From NCBI RefSeq assembly GCF_014131695.1, contig NZ_CP036346.1:558001-622000 (forward strand): a stretch of DNA of 64,000 bases, written 5' to 3'. Source of the DNA: Thomasclavelia ramosa DSM 1402 (GTDB lineage: Bacteria; Bacillota_I; Bacilli_A; Erysipelotrichales; Coprobacillaceae). Shown piece by piece: positions 45,830 to 56,416 of this stretch. The stretch's first letter is position 1, and every line of letters begins with the position of its first letter. The position numbers and the translations under genes were made by a program. Below the pieces are notes generated by a model, which saw only the letters and a program-made list of their open reading frames with translations, was not told the origin of the DNA and searched no databases.

Positions 45830-48397
45830 ATGGCAAATCAAGTACACATTGTCCCCCATATGCATTGGGATCGTGAGTGGTATTTTTCAGCCGAAGAATC
45901 AAAGTTATTATTACTAAACAATATGGAAGAAATATTAGAAATGTTAGAAAATAATGAGGATTATCCTTATTATGTTCTCGATGGACAAACAGCTGTACTT
46001 GAGGATTATCTAGCATTAAAACCAAAAAATTTATCACGAATAGTTAATTTAGTGAAAAAAGGTAAATTAATTATTGGGCCTTGGTACACTCAAACTGATG
46101 AGATGGTTGTAGGTGGAGAGTCGATTGTTCGTAATTTATTATACGGTCATAAAGATAGTCAGACTTTTGGAGAACCTATGAATATTGGTTATTTACCAGA
46201 TTCATTTGGTCAGTCAGGCCAAATGCCAATGATTTTAAACGGTTTTGGAATTACAAGAAGCATATTCTGGCGGGGAACGAGTGAGCGAATGGGTTCAAAT
46301 AAGACAGAGTTTTATTGGACTAGTGACGATGGTTCAAAAGTCTTAACTCAACTATTACCACTTGGTTATGCAATTGGAAAATATTTACCCACAGATCTTG
46401 ATGAATTAAAAAAACGTTGTGATAAATATATGCCAGTGTTACAAAAAGGAGCAACTAGTGAACATATATTAATTCCTAATGGTCACGACCAAATGCCATT
46501 ACAAAAAAATATATTTGATGTCATTGAGCAGTTAAAAAGACTTTATCCAGATAAAAACTTCTTTTTAAGTAACTATGATCAGATATTTAAAGAATTAGAG
46601 AAAAAAGATAACTATGATATCCTTCATGGTGAACTGCTGGATGGTAAATATATGCGTGTACATCGTTCGATTTTTTCATCACGGGCAGATATCAAAACAA
46701 TGAATACCGTAATTGAAAATAAAATTACCAATCTGCTAGAGCCATTGGCTTCCATTGCTTTTAAATTAGGGTTTGAGTATTTTGATGGGATGATGGAATC
46801 GATATGGAAAGAGATAATGAAAAATCATGCCCATGATTCAATTGGATGTTGTTGTAGTGATAAAGTACATCAAGAAATAAGCAGCCGTTTTACGATTGCT
46901 AATGAGAAAGTAGAGCGAATGATTGACTTTTATAAACGAAAGATTACTGATGCAATGCCTAAAGATATTGCGCTTGATAAACTAACGGTCTTTAATTTAC
47001 TCCCTTATCCAAGAAATCGAGTGGTTCGCAGTGAAGTTATCACGAGAATGAAAAGTTTTAAAATTGTTACTAGTGAGGGTCATGAAATAGATTATCAAGT
47101 TATTAATAAAGAAATCATTGATGCTGGGTTAATTGATCGTCAGATTGTTCATTATGGGAATTATGATCCATTTATAAAATATACAATTGAATTTAAAGAT
47201 AATTTTCCTGCGATGGGGTATCAGGCTTATTTAATTCAAGAAGCAGTAGAGCCAAAAGAAATTTTATTAGATAAAGTGGACTTTCTGGAAAATGAATACT
47301 ATCAGATTAAAATTAATAGTAATGGAACTTTAAAAATATATGATTTAGTTAATGATCATACTTATGATTCCGTTTTATTGATTGAAGATGGTAGTGATGA
47401 GGGTGATGGTTATGATTATTCACCATTATTGGAAGATTATATCATAACTTCTAAAGATGCTAAGGCAGATTATCAAATCAATAGATCCAGGTATTCTACT
47501 ACAGCTCATATAATTGTCGAAATGAAAGTACCAAAAGATTTAACAAGTCGTAAACAAAAGAAATGTGATACAAGTTTAAAAATTGAATTTCAAATAGAAT
47601 TAAAACAAGGGGAACGAAATCTTGACATTACAACTAATATTGATAATACAGCTAAAGATCATCGACTTAGAGTACTTCTTCCAACTGATATTTGGGCTCA
47701 GGCCTCAGTTAGTGATAATCAGTTTGGGATAATTGAACGCCCAGTAAAAGATATGGCGATAGAATCATGGCAAGAAGATAATTGGAGCGAGCGGCCAGAT
47801 AGTATTTATCCAATGCTTAGTTACGTTGCAATCAAGGGTTGTCCATTAGCTTTACTCACTAATTCAGTTAGAGAATATGAAGTAATTGGGGATAATTATA
47901 ATACCCTGGCAATTACGTTATTTCGATCAGTTGGCTATTTAGGTAAAGAAGAATTAGTTCGGCGTCCGGGACGACCATCAGGAATTAAGATGCCTACACC
48001 AGATTCACAATTATTAAAACCATTAGAGTTTAGATTTGCGCTTGTTATTGAAAATGATCACGCTAAATTATCACGTTTAGCTAAAGATTATTTAACGCCA
48101 TTAATTAGTTATAATAAAATGCCGTACAATGCGATGAAGTTAAATGAGGTTGATTTTAACACTCCATATACTTTCTCTCTGCTTCATGAAAATAATGAAC
48201 TTACTACACTAAGTGTTTTAAAAAAGGCAGAATCTTCAAATAAATTAATTTATCGAACTTTTAATACTAATAATAAAGAGGTTTTAATTTCTTTAAATCA
48301 TGATCTTAAAGATTTTGTTGATTTAAAAGAAGAGATAGTTAAGACTAATAATAAACTAAAAAAGAATCAAGTAAAGTCATTTATTTTAGATGATTAA
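45830..48397 (+). CDS. mngB: Mannosylglycerate hydrolase, GH38 alpha-mannosidase
   Basis: 855-residue enzyme that splits 2-O-(6-phospho-mannosyl)-glycerate into mannose 6-phosphate and glycerate. The GH38 zinc site begins with HMHWDREWY (H12, D14), and the nucleophile Asp lies in GYLPDSFGQSGQMP near residue 124. The later zinc ligands are in HAHDSIGCC-like NHAHDSIG near 335-345. Length and N-terminus match MngB. AGGAGG precedes the ATG. Co-transcribed with the PTS gene, ending at a strong hairpin. Confidence 0.9.
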   Translation: MANQVHIVPHMHWDREWYFSAEESKLLLLNNMEEILEMLENNEDYPYYVLDGQTAVLEDYLALKPKNLSRIVNLVKKGKLIIGPWYTQTDEMVVGGESIVRNLLYGHKDSQTFGEPMNIGYLPDSFGQSGQMPMILNGFGITRSIFWRGTSERMGSNKTEFYWTSDDGSKVLTQLLPLGYAIGKYLPTDLDELKKRCDKYMPVLQKGATSEHILIPNGHDQMPLQKNIFDVIEQLKRLYPDKNFFLSNYDQIFKELEKKDNYDILHGELLDGKYMRVHRSIFSSRADIKTMNTVIENKITNLLEPLASIAFKLGFEYFDGMMESIWKEIMKNHAHDSIGCCCSDKVHQEISSRFTIANEKVERMIDFYKRKITDAMPKDIALDKLTVFNLLPYPRNRVVRSEVITRMKSFKIVTSEGHEIDYQVINKEIIDAGLIDRQIVHYGNYDPFIKYTIEFKDNFPAMGYQAYLIQEAVEPKEILLDKVDFLENEYYQIKINSNGTLKIYDLVNDHTYDSVLLIEDGSDEGDGYDYSPLLEDYIITSKDAKADYQINRSRYSTTAHIIVEMKVPKDLTSRKQKKCDTSLKIEFQIELKQGERNLDITTNIDNTAKDHRLRVLLPTDIWAQASVSDNQFGIIERPVKDMAIESWQEDNWSERPDSIYPMLSYVAIKGCPLALLTNSVREYEVIGDNYNTLAITLFRSVGYLGKEELVRRPGRPSGIKMPTPDSQLLKPLEFRFALVIENDHAKLSRLAKDYLTPLISYNKMPYNAMKLNEVDFNTPYTFSLLHENNELTTLSVLKKAESSNKLIYRTFNTNNKEVLISLNHDLKDFVDLKEEIVKTNNKLKKNQVKSFILDD

Positions 48398-48399
48398 AT

Positions 48400-48429
48400 A
48401 AAACCGTAGTCCAAATGACTACGGTTTTG
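48400..48429 (+). terminator. Terminator after mngB
   Basis: AAAACCGTAGTC (48400-48411) pairs perfectly with GACTACGGTTTT (48417-48428). Confidence 0.88.
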
Positions 48430-48501
48430 ACAGTTACCTAAAGGTGCCTACTATTAAAAGACTAGATAATCAATATAATGATATATAAGGAGGAATAAGC
48501 A

Positions 48502-49752
48502 ATGTTAGGTGAAGAAAAGTTAATTAATTTTACGAAAACAAACTATCAAAAGAAAATTACTAAAGTTAATGAACGGGTATATCATTTTTTGGGCTATGGA
48601 CATAGTAATGCAATTGCGATTATTGGGGAAACTTCAATTATATTAATTGATACTCTTGATTCTGATTATCGTGCAAAAGTGATGAAAGATGAACTAGCGA
48701 AAATTAGTGATAAACCGGTTAAAACAATTATTTATACTCATGGACATCCTGATCATTTAGGAGGAGCAGGTACTTTTCGGGATACAGTTGTAGAAGTAAT
48801 AGCATTTAAACCTCGAAAACCAATTTTAAAATACTACGATAGAATTAGTAAACTACTAAATCAACGAGGGATTTATCAGCATGGTTATGGATTAACAGAT
48901 CAGGAAGCGATTAGTCAAGGAATTGGAATCCGTGAAGGAAAAGAAATTAAAGAAGGAAAATATGATTTTATAAAACCGACGACATATTATGAGCAAAAAG
49001 TGGTTGAACGAGTAATTGATGGAATTAAATTAAAGATGGTTAGTGCTGTAGGTGAAGCAGATGATGAAATCTATGTTTGGTTAGAAGATGATCAGATAAT
49101 GTGTTGTGGAGATAATTATTATGGATGCTGGCCTAATCTTTATGCAATAAGAGGAACCATGTATCGCGATGTTGCGACATGGATTGATACTTTAAATGAG
49201 ATTTTAAATTATCCAGCTGTTGCATTATTACCAGGACATACACGAGTTTTATGGCAAAATGAGATTAAAGCAATAGTGGGAACTTTTAGGGATGCCATCG
49301 AGGATATTTTATTTAAAACATTAGATTGTATGAATCAGGGAATGTCTTTGGAAGAAACTGTTAAAAATGTTAAATTAGCACCAATATATCAGGATAAAGA
49401 ATATTTAGGTGAGTATTATGGTACTGTAGAATGGTCAGTGAAAAGTATTTATAATGGTTATGTAGGATGGTTTGATGGGGATCCTGTGAAGTTATTGCCA
49501 CATCCAACTGAGGCTTATAATCAGGCGGTACTTGCTTTAATTGGTGATAATGATAAACTAATATTAGCTATTAAAAATTATATGGCACAAGAAGATTATC
49601 AAATGGCATTGCAATTAATTGAGTTATTGATGGTGCAAGATAATTCATTACAAATTATAGAACTGAAAAAACAAGCCTTATTGATGCGGGCTAAACAAGT
49701 GACATCTGCTAATGCTCGTCATTATTTAATTGCATGTGCTAAATCATTATAA
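48502..49752 (+). CDS. MBL-fold hydrolase (alkylsulfatase-like)
   Basis: 416-residue metallo-beta-lactamase-fold protein. Metal motif THGHPDHLGG near residues 82-91 (HxHxDH), later metal ligands in CCGDNYYG and LLPGHTR. The C-terminal half (YLGEYYGTVEWSVKSIYNGYVGWFDGDP) matches the dimerisation region of linear alkylsulfatases of the SdsA1/BDS1 type. No signal peptide is seen, unlike many secreted members. It is followed 14 bases later by an NAD-dependent epimerase. Actual substrate unknown. Confidence 0.82.
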   Translation: MLGEEKLINFTKTNYQKKITKVNERVYHFLGYGHSNAIAIIGETSIILIDTLDSDYRAKVMKDELAKISDKPVKTIIYTHGHPDHLGGAGTFRDTVVEVIAFKPRKPILKYYDRISKLLNQRGIYQHGYGLTDQEAISQGIGIREGKEIKEGKYDFIKPTTYYEQKVVERVIDGIKLKMVSAVGEADDEIYVWLEDDQIMCCGDNYYGCWPNLYAIRGTMYRDVATWIDTLNEILNYPAVALLPGHTRVLWQNEIKAIVGTFRDAIEDILFKTLDCMNQGMSLEETVKNVKLAPIYQDKEYLGEYYGTVEWSVKSIYNGYVGWFDGDPVKLLPHPTEAYNQAVLALIGDNDKLILAIKNYMAQEDYQMALQLIELLMVQDNSLQIIELKKQALLMRAKQVTSANARHYLIACAKSL

Positions 49753-49766
49753 AGTAAGGAGAGAAT

Positions 49767-50672
49767 ATGACAAAAAAGATTTTGGTAACTGGAGGAACAG
49801 TTTTTGTAAGTAAATTTGTTGCAACTTATTTTAAAAATCATGATTATGATGTTTATGTTTTGAATCGTGGAAATCGAAAACAGATTGAAGGAGTAAAATT
49901 AATTAAAGGTGATCGACATCATTTGGGAAATTTGTTAAAGGGATATGATTTTGATGTGGTTTTTGATGTTACTGCTTATACTAAACAAGATGTCAAAGAT
50001 TTGTTAGAAGGTCTAAATGGGGTCAAAGATTATATTTTGATTAGTTCCAGTGCTGTTTATCCGGAAAGTTTATCACAACCGTTCAAAGAGGAGCAGAAGG
50101 TTGGAAGAAATTCTATCTGGGGAGATTATGGAAGTAATAAAATTGAAGCTGAAAACTATTTACTAAGTCATATTCCTCAAGCATATATTTTAAGGCCACC
50201 ATATTTATATGGACCAATGCAAAATGTTTATCGCGAACCTTTTGTGTTTGAATGTGCATTAAAGAAACGTTCTTTCTATCTACCTAATGATGGTAAAATG
50301 TTATTACAGTTTTTTCATGTTGAAGATCTATGCAAGTTAATGGAAACCATTATTAAAAAGCACCCTCATGATCATATCATGAATGTTGGAAATAGCGAAA
50401 TTGTTGATATAAATAAATTTGTTGAGTTATGTTATCAAGTTGTAGGAGTACCGCTAAATAAAGTATATGTAACTAAGCATGATAATCAACGTGATTATTT
50501 TAGTTTTCATAACTATAATTATGTTCTTGATGTAACTAAGCAAAATCAGCTGTTGCCAAGTCAAAAAAGTCTTTTCGAAGGATTAGAGGAATCATATCAG
50601 TGGTACCTTGATCATCCAGATGAAGTTGTTAAGAAAAATTATATAGAGTTTATTGATCAAGAGCTTATTTAA
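49767..50672 (+). CDS. NAD-dependent epimerase/dehydratase family protein
   Basis: 301-residue extended SDR. The Rossmann motif is LVTGGTVFVSKF, where the usual second and third glycines are replaced (GGTxFVGxx in the family). The active-site YxxxK appears as YGSNK, and ISSSAVYPE supplies the Ser. ILRPPYLYGP is a family landmark. It may modify a nucleotide sugar or bind RNA like CSP41 relatives. GGAG precedes the ATG. Probably co-transcribed with the MBL gene. Confidence 0.82.
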   Translation: MTKKILVTGGTVFVSKFVATYFKNHDYDVYVLNRGNRKQIEGVKLIKGDRHHLGNLLKGYDFDVVFDVTAYTKQDVKDLLEGLNGVKDYILISSSAVYPESLSQPFKEEQKVGRNSIWGDYGSNKIEAENYLLSHIPQAYILRPPYLYGPMQNVYREPFVFECALKKRSFYLPNDGKMLLQFFHVEDLCKLMETIIKKHPHDHIMNVGNSEIVDINKFVELCYQVVGVPLNKVYVTKHDNQRDYFSFHNYNYVLDVTKQNQLLPSQKSLFEGLEESYQWYLDHPDEVVKKNYIEFIDQELI

Positions 50673-50710
50673 AATAATCTTAAATTTTATATCTAGGAGA
50701 ATAATGTAGT

Positions 50711-51034
50711 ATGTGGATTATCTTTGGAAGCTTGAGTATTATCTGTACTTTGATGAGCTGTCTGTCTATATTTAAAAGTCAAGAGAAGCTGAGGGCTTAT
50801 TGGTTTTCGATTTTAGGACTTGTTTTTACCGTGCTTACTCTTTTAGCAGGGTATCAATTAGTAAGTAATTGGGTAAAGCATGAAGATTGGTCAGCATTAT
50901 TGGATGTAGTACCGTCAATGTTTACAATTCTTACAATATATGTAATTACGATGTTGACTGCAAATATTATTGCACTTATATTAATAAGAGGTAAATCAAA
51001 AAATACAAATGATAACTTAATGAAAAAAAGATAG
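50711..51034 (+). CDS. Small membrane protein, unknown function
   Basis: 107 residues with three predicted transmembrane segments (WIIFGSLSIICTLMSCLSIF, FSILGLVFTVLTLLAGY, MFTILTIYVITMLTANIIALIL) and a basic tail. AGGAG lies upstream of the ATG. It follows the epimerase by 38 bases and ends in a perfect terminator, so it is probably the last gene of that unit. No family recognised. Confidence 0.7.
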   Translation: MWIIFGSLSIICTLMSCLSIFKSQEKLRAYWFSILGLVFTVLTLLAGYQLVSNWVKHEDWSALLDVVPSMFTILTIYVITMLTANIIALILIRGKSKNTNDNLMKKR

Positions 51035-51060
51035 TTATTAATTAAATAACTATCTTTTTT
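51024..51060 (+). terminator. Terminator after the small membrane protein
   Basis: Perfect 16-base-pair stem, 51024-51039 with 51045-51060, ending in six T's. The left arm contains the gene's last codons and stop. Confidence 0.9.
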
Positions 51061-51257
51061 ACGTGATTATAGTAAAATAAAGTAAATAATAACTATTTAT
51101 ATATTGAAAGAAATAATGATAAATCATTTTAACAAATGTTGGAATTGAAAAGATTATGAAAAAATATATTAAACGTGTAGTTGCTATGGATGTTTAAAAA
51201 ATTTATAATGCAGTATATTTATTTAAAGGATTTCTTTGAGTAATAAAGGAGGAGCTA

Positions 51258-51698
51258 ATGGAAATAAAAAGAGTATTTGAACGAGACGAACAGTTAATTA
51301 GTTCACTTGTTACGGTTTGGGAAAGTTCGATTAGAGCAACTCATGATTTTTTTAGTGAAACTAATATTCGAGAAATAAAAAAGTATGTTTTTCAAGCAAT
51401 TGAAGAAATTCCAATTTTAGTAGTTGCTGTTGATAATAAAGAAACATTGGCTTTTATGGGGATTGCTGAGGATAAATTAGAGATGTTATTTATTACAGCA
51501 CAACGTCGAGGACAAGGTATTGGTAGGAATTTATTAGAGATAGGAATAAATGATTATGAGATCACTGAAGTCTGTGTAAATGAGCAAAATCCTCAAGCTC
51601 TAGCTTTTTATGAATATATGGGGTTTACTATTTATCGGCGAAGTGAATTAGATGAACAAGGGAATCCATTTCCAATTTTGTTCTTACATCGTCAATAA
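51258..51698 (+). CDS. GNAT-family N-acetyltransferase
   Basis: 146-residue acetyltransferase. The acetyl-CoA motif A is RRGQGIGRNLLEIG, and the closing block is VNEQNPQALAFYEYMGFTIYRR, as in YjaB/putative N-acyltransferases. GGAGG precedes the ATG. The upstream 200 bases show nothing identifiable. The acceptor substrate cannot be deduced. Confidence 0.88.
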   Translation: MEIKRVFERDEQLISSLVTVWESSIRATHDFFSETNIREIKKYVFQAIEEIPILVVAVDNKETLAFMGIAEDKLEMLFITAQRRGQGIGRNLLEIGINDYEITEVCVNEQNPQALAFYEYMGFTIYRRSELDEQGNPFPILFLHRQ

Positions 51699-51731
51699 GA
51701 ATTATAAATAGATATTTAGAAAGGACAAATT

Positions 51732-52901
51732 ATGAAGTTGTTGTCATTAACTGAAAAGATAAAGCTAACTAAACAGCAAGAACTTGAATTTATTGATGTT
51801 CTCGAAGATGATATTAAGAAGTATTTTAGGATCCCGATATTTTTTATTATGTTATTTCAAATCTATAATATGGTCTATGTAAGTGTATATACGGATTTTA
51901 CCTATTATACCAAGTCAAGTAAGATTTATATGCTTTTATACACACTCATGTTTATCATCTGTGTCTTAGGGTTGATTTTATTGCATAAAAAGAATGTTAA
52001 AAAGGGTTTATTGTTGAAAGTTCAAAATTACTATATTGTTTTTTTAATCATGTGGTCGCTAGCAGTAACGATATATGATAATCGTGTTTCTAATAACATT
52101 AGTGTGCATATTATTACAATGTTGAGTATTGCTATTCTTGTTTATTTACCGCCAAAATTATTTGTTCCTCTGTATTTGTTCTCTGATATTATTTTGATTA
52201 CTGGAATTGAATTAGTGAAACATGGTGAACCATTGGGGAGTCATTATAGTATTTATGTTAATAGTACCTGGTTAACGATTATGGCTCTATTTGTTGGATA
52301 TTATCATTATCAATCAATGCGACAAACTTTTTTAAATCAGAGTATCATTCTAGAAAAAAATAGGATGATTGAAGAAAAAAGTGCGGAATTAGATTTTATT
52401 GCCCATCATGATTCTTTAACGGGGCTTCAAAATCGACGTTATTTAGCTAATTGTTTAAATAATATTTATTTAGAGAGTCGCGATAGTCAGCTTAAAACAG
52501 GTGTTTTTATAATTGATATCGATGATTTTAAATCTTATAATGATACTTTTGGGCACATTAAAGGTGATGAATGTCTAAAGAGAGTTTCTAATGCTTTAAA
52601 TTTATGTTTGAGTGAAGGGTTTTTGATTCGTTATGGTGGAGAAGAATTTGTTTATTTATTAAAAAATACAGATTTAGAAGAAATGCAAAGAATTGGTACA
52701 GAACTTTGTCATACTGTTGAACGTCTGCATTTATTAATGCCAAATACTTCAAGTCGTGAATATTTAACTGTAAGTATTGGTGGGGCAATAGGTGTTTTAA
52801 ATGGAGAAGAAAGTTGGCAAGCAGTTTTAGAGCAGGCGGATCAAGCCTTATATAAAGCTAAAAATACTAATAAAAATAAATGTATATGTGCAGTCGAGTA
52901 A
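51732..52901 (+). CDS. Membrane-bound diguanylate cyclase (GGDEF)
   Basis: 389 residues. The first ~195 form six hydrophobic segments (FRIPIFFIMLFQIYNMVYVS to LTIMALFVGYYHY). A short helix leads to the GGDEF domain, ~225-385, with HHDSLTGLQNRR, FIIDIDDFKSYNDTFGH and the active-site signature YGGEEF. The RxxD inhibitory site is not apparent before the signature. It makes the messenger c-di-GMP in response to an unknown signal. AGAAAGGA precedes the ATG. Confidence 0.9.
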   Translation: MKLLSLTEKIKLTKQQELEFIDVLEDDIKKYFRIPIFFIMLFQIYNMVYVSVYTDFTYYTKSSKIYMLLYTLMFIICVLGLILLHKKNVKKGLLLKVQNYYIVFLIMWSLAVTIYDNRVSNNISVHIITMLSIAILVYLPPKLFVPLYLFSDIILITGIELVKHGEPLGSHYSIYVNSTWLTIMALFVGYYHYQSMRQTFLNQSIILEKNRMIEEKSAELDFIAHHDSLTGLQNRRYLANCLNNIYLESRDSQLKTGVFIIDIDDFKSYNDTFGHIKGDECLKRVSNALNLCLSEGFLIRYGGEEFVYLLKNTDLEEMQRIGTELCHTVERLHLLMPNTSSREYLTVSIGGAIGVLNGEESWQAVLEQADQALYKAKNTNKNKCICAVE

Positions 52902-52959
52902 TATATTTTATAGTTGGGTTATAGATTTGTTTATTAAAAATAGTTTTATGATTGGATAG

Positions 52960-52985
52960 GAGGTTTGAAAGAGACCTCTTTTTTT
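52960..52985 (+). terminator. Terminator after the GGDEF gene
   Basis: GAGGTTT (52960-52966) pairs with AGACCTC (52972-52978), then seven T's. Confidence 0.8.
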
Positions 52986-53023
52986 ATTTAGTGATATTTT
53001 AAATTAATAACATTAAGTTTTTA

Positions 53024-53099
53024 TTGACTTATAGTTAACTCTAAGATTTATACTATGTTTAAAGATAAATAAGGTGAGATGGAAATTTTAATTATTTAA
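53024..53099 (+). promoter_or_regulatory. MerR-type promoter followed by a seven-codon ORF
   Basis: TTGACT (53024-53029) and TATACT (53049-53054), 19-base spacer, with the dyad CTTA-T-AGTTAACT-C-TAAG shared with the SDR promoter at 24 kb. AAGGTGAG and ATG (53079) follow, but the frame stops after six residues (MEILII). The remaining ~200 bases to the first aldo-keto reductase hold no clear promoter, so this one may drive the cluster after a deletion. Confidence 0.6.
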
Positions 53100-53269
53100 A
53101 AAACCATATTTAACTTTTTATTCTTATCGATACAAGTGCATAATTTATAGTGCACTGTTAATCAGATAAAGATTTTTAGTATATAAACTAAATATATTTA
53201 AATGTAAAAGATTATGATTGAATCTTGAATTTAAAAATCAAATTATTAAAACAAGATTATTGAGACTAA

Positions 53270-54145
<876 letters not shown>

Positions 54146-54225
54146 ATTATTAAAGCAAGATGAAAGCTAGATAGCTTTATAGTGAACTAGTCAGAATCTA
54201 CAATATACTAGGAGGTAAAATATTA

Positions 54226-55071
54226 ATGAGAATAATTGAATTGAGTAATGGTGTGAAGATGCCGATCATTGGTTTTGGAACAATTGGACAGTTTGGTAAA
54301 CAAGTAGAAGATAATGTTTCTTTTGCTTTACAAAATGGGTATCGTTTGATCGATACAGCTAATCGCTATACTAATGAAAAAAGTGTAGGTAGAGGTATTA
54401 GTAAAAGTGGATTGGATAGAAAAGAAATTTTTATTGAGACAAAATTAGCTCCGACGTTTTATGAAAAAAGTAATGCTGTTGAGCAAACATTAGAACGGTT
54501 GGGAGTTGAATATATTGATCTGATGCTGTTGCATCACCCTTTAAATAATTATATTGCGGGTTATCAAATGATGGAAAAAGCTTATAAGGAGGGGAAAATC
54601 AAAGCACTAGGGTTATCTAATTTTAAGGTTGAACAAATTCAAGAAATTTTGGATATTTGTGAAATTAAACCAGTAGTAATGCAAATTGAATGTCATCCTT
54701 ATTATCCGGCTGAAAAGGTAAAAGATTTTTGTTTTGAAAATGGGATTATTCTACAATCATGGTATCCTTTAGGGCATGGTAGTAATGAATTGTTAAATGA
54801 ACCGTTATTTAAAGCATTAGCAATTAAATATCATAAGACAACGTCTCAAATTATTTTGAAATGGCACACGCAAATGGGGTTTAGTGCAGTACCGGGAAGT
54901 AGAAGTGCTAATCACATTTTAGAAAATATCGAGTTATTTGATTTTGTACTAACAAATGAAGAAATGTATGAAATAGCAAAACTAAATAAACATTGTCCAT
55001 TTTATCAAATAACTGAAAAATCACAGCATATACTGGCAACAACAATTCCAGATGTTGACGGTGAGGAATAA
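54226..55071 (+). CDS. Aldo/keto reductase 2
   Basis: 281-residue reductase of the same superfamily but more divergent: MPIIGFGTIGQ, LIDTANRYTNE with the catalytic Asp, LMLLHHPLNN, LGLSNFKVEQI and AVPGSRSANHILEN. AGGAGGT precedes the ATG. It lies 80 bases after the first reductase and 16 bases before the third. Substrate unknown; likely reactive aldehydes or sugar-derived carbonyls. Confidence 0.9.
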   Translation: MRIIELSNGVKMPIIGFGTIGQFGKQVEDNVSFALQNGYRLIDTANRYTNEKSVGRGISKSGLDRKEIFIETKLAPTFYEKSNAVEQTLERLGVEYIDLMLLHHPLNNYIAGYQMMEKAYKEGKIKALGLSNFKVEQIQEILDICEIKPVVMQIECHPYYPAEKVKDFCFENGIILQSWYPLGHGSNELLNEPLFKALAIKYHKTTSQIILKWHTQMGFSAVPGSRSANHILENIELFDFVLTNEEMYEIAKLNKHCPFYQITEKSQHILATTIPDVDGEE

Positions 55072-55087
55072 TAAGGGGGATAAGATT

Positions 55088-55957
55088 ATGGAATATATTA
55101 TTTTAAATAATCAAATAGAAATGCCAATTTTAGGTTTAGGGGTATTTCAAGTACCGGATAAAAAAGAATGTCAAGAAACTGTATTTCAAGCAATTAAAGC
55201 GGGGTATCGATTAATTGATACAGCAGCTTCTTATATGAATGAAGATGCTGTAGGAAATGCTGTTAAGCAAGCTATTGAAGCGGGAATCTGTACGAGAGAA
55301 GAGCTGTTTATTACATCAAAATTATGGGTGCAAGATATGCGAACATATGAAACAGCAAAACAGGGAATTGAAAATTCATTGAAAAAAAGTGGATTGGAAT
55401 ATTTTGATTTATATTTACTTCATCAAGCAATGGGAGATTACTTTGCTGCATGGCGGGCTATGGAAGATGCATATCATAAAGGAAAGTTAAGAGCTATAGG
55501 TGTTTCTAATTTCTATCCAAATATATTAACGAATTTTTGTGAAATTGTAGAAATTAAGCCAATGGTTAACCAGATAGAACTGCATCCATATTTTACTCAG
55601 GAGCAAGCAATAGAGACAATGAAATATTATGATGTTGTTCCTGAAGCATGGGCACCATTAGGAGGCGGTAGATATAATCCTTTTGAAGATGAGATGTTAA
55701 AAGGAATTGCTGAAAAATATCATAAGACAGTGGGTCAAGTATTACTTCGGTGGAATATTCAAAGAGATGTTGTTGTAATCCCTAAATCAACTCATATAGA
55801 GAGAATTATTGAAAATATTAATGTATTTGATTTTGAGTTGAATAATGATGAGATGAAAAAAATTTCATCCTTAGATATGGGATATAGTGGTTCACGGGCT
55901 AAACACTTTGAACCTGATTTTGTAAGGATGGTTGTTCATAGGAAAATCCATGAATAA
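55088..55957 (+). CDS. Aldo/keto reductase 3
   Basis: 289-residue reductase: MPILGLGVFQVPD, the catalytic Asp in LIDTAASYMNED, LYLLHQAMGD with the catalytic His, IGVSNFYPNIL and VIPKSTHIERIIEN for NADP(H) binding. The ATG at 55088 follows AAGGGGG; an earlier in-frame Met lies inside the previous gene. Closest in the window to reductase 1, consistent with tandem duplication. Confidence 0.92.
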   Translation: MEYIILNNQIEMPILGLGVFQVPDKKECQETVFQAIKAGYRLIDTAASYMNEDAVGNAVKQAIEAGICTREELFITSKLWVQDMRTYETAKQGIENSLKKSGLEYFDLYLLHQAMGDYFAAWRAMEDAYHKGKLRAIGVSNFYPNILTNFCEIVEIKPMVNQIELHPYFTQEQAIETMKYYDVVPEAWAPLGGGRYNPFEDEMLKGIAEKYHKTVGQVLLRWNIQRDVVVIPKSTHIERIIENINVFDFELNNDEMKKISSLDMGYSGSRAKHFEPDFVRMVVHRKIHE

Positions 55958-55985
55958 AAAATAGATTATTAAAGGAGTGAAAAAA

Positions 55986-56402
55986 ATGAGTATATTATTT
56001 ATTAACGGAAGTCCTAATAAAAATGGTAATACGGTTGCTTTAAGTGAGCAATTTCTAAAGGGTAAAAATTATCAGACATTGCATTTAGTAGATTATAAGA
56101 TTTATAGTTATGGTCAGCATTTTACAGATGATCAATTTGATGAAGTTGTTTTAGCGATGAGTAAAGCTGATACAATTGTAATTGGCTCACCGCTTTATTG
56201 GCATAGTATGTCTGGAGCTGTTCGTAATCTATTAGACCGGTTTTATCAACATGTTGATGAAAGTTTATTAAAGGGTAAAAACATGTATTTTATCTTCCAA
56301 GGTTATGCTCCAACGAAACAACAATTAGAAGCAGGGGAATATACAATGCAGCGTTTTGCAAATTTATATGGAATGAATTATCGTGGGATGATTACTGAAT
56401 AA
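55986..56402 (+). CDS. Flavodoxin-like NAD(P)H reductase family protein
   Basis: 138-residue flavodoxin-fold protein. The FMN phosphate loop is INGSPNKNGNT near residues 6-16 and the second loop is IGSPLYWHSMSGAVRNLLDRF. The ATG at 55986 is preferred over a GTG at 55977 because AAAGGAG stands 8 bases before it. Shorter than most quinone reductases. It lies between aldo-keto reductases, consistent with a shared redox detoxification operon. Confidence 0.85.
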   Translation: MSILFINGSPNKNGNTVALSEQFLKGKNYQTLHLVDYKIYSYGQHFTDDQFDEVVLAMSKADTIVIGSPLYWHSMSGAVRNLLDRFYQHVDESLLKGKNMYFIFQGYAPTKQQLEAGEYTMQRFANLYGMNYRGMITE

Positions 56403-56416
56403 GAAAGGATAATGCT

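Noticed and set aside
45180-46037. 285-codon minus-strand frame across the mngA-mngB junction
   Set aside because: Spans two confident genes and their ribosome site; composition reflects the hydrophobic EIIC read backwards.
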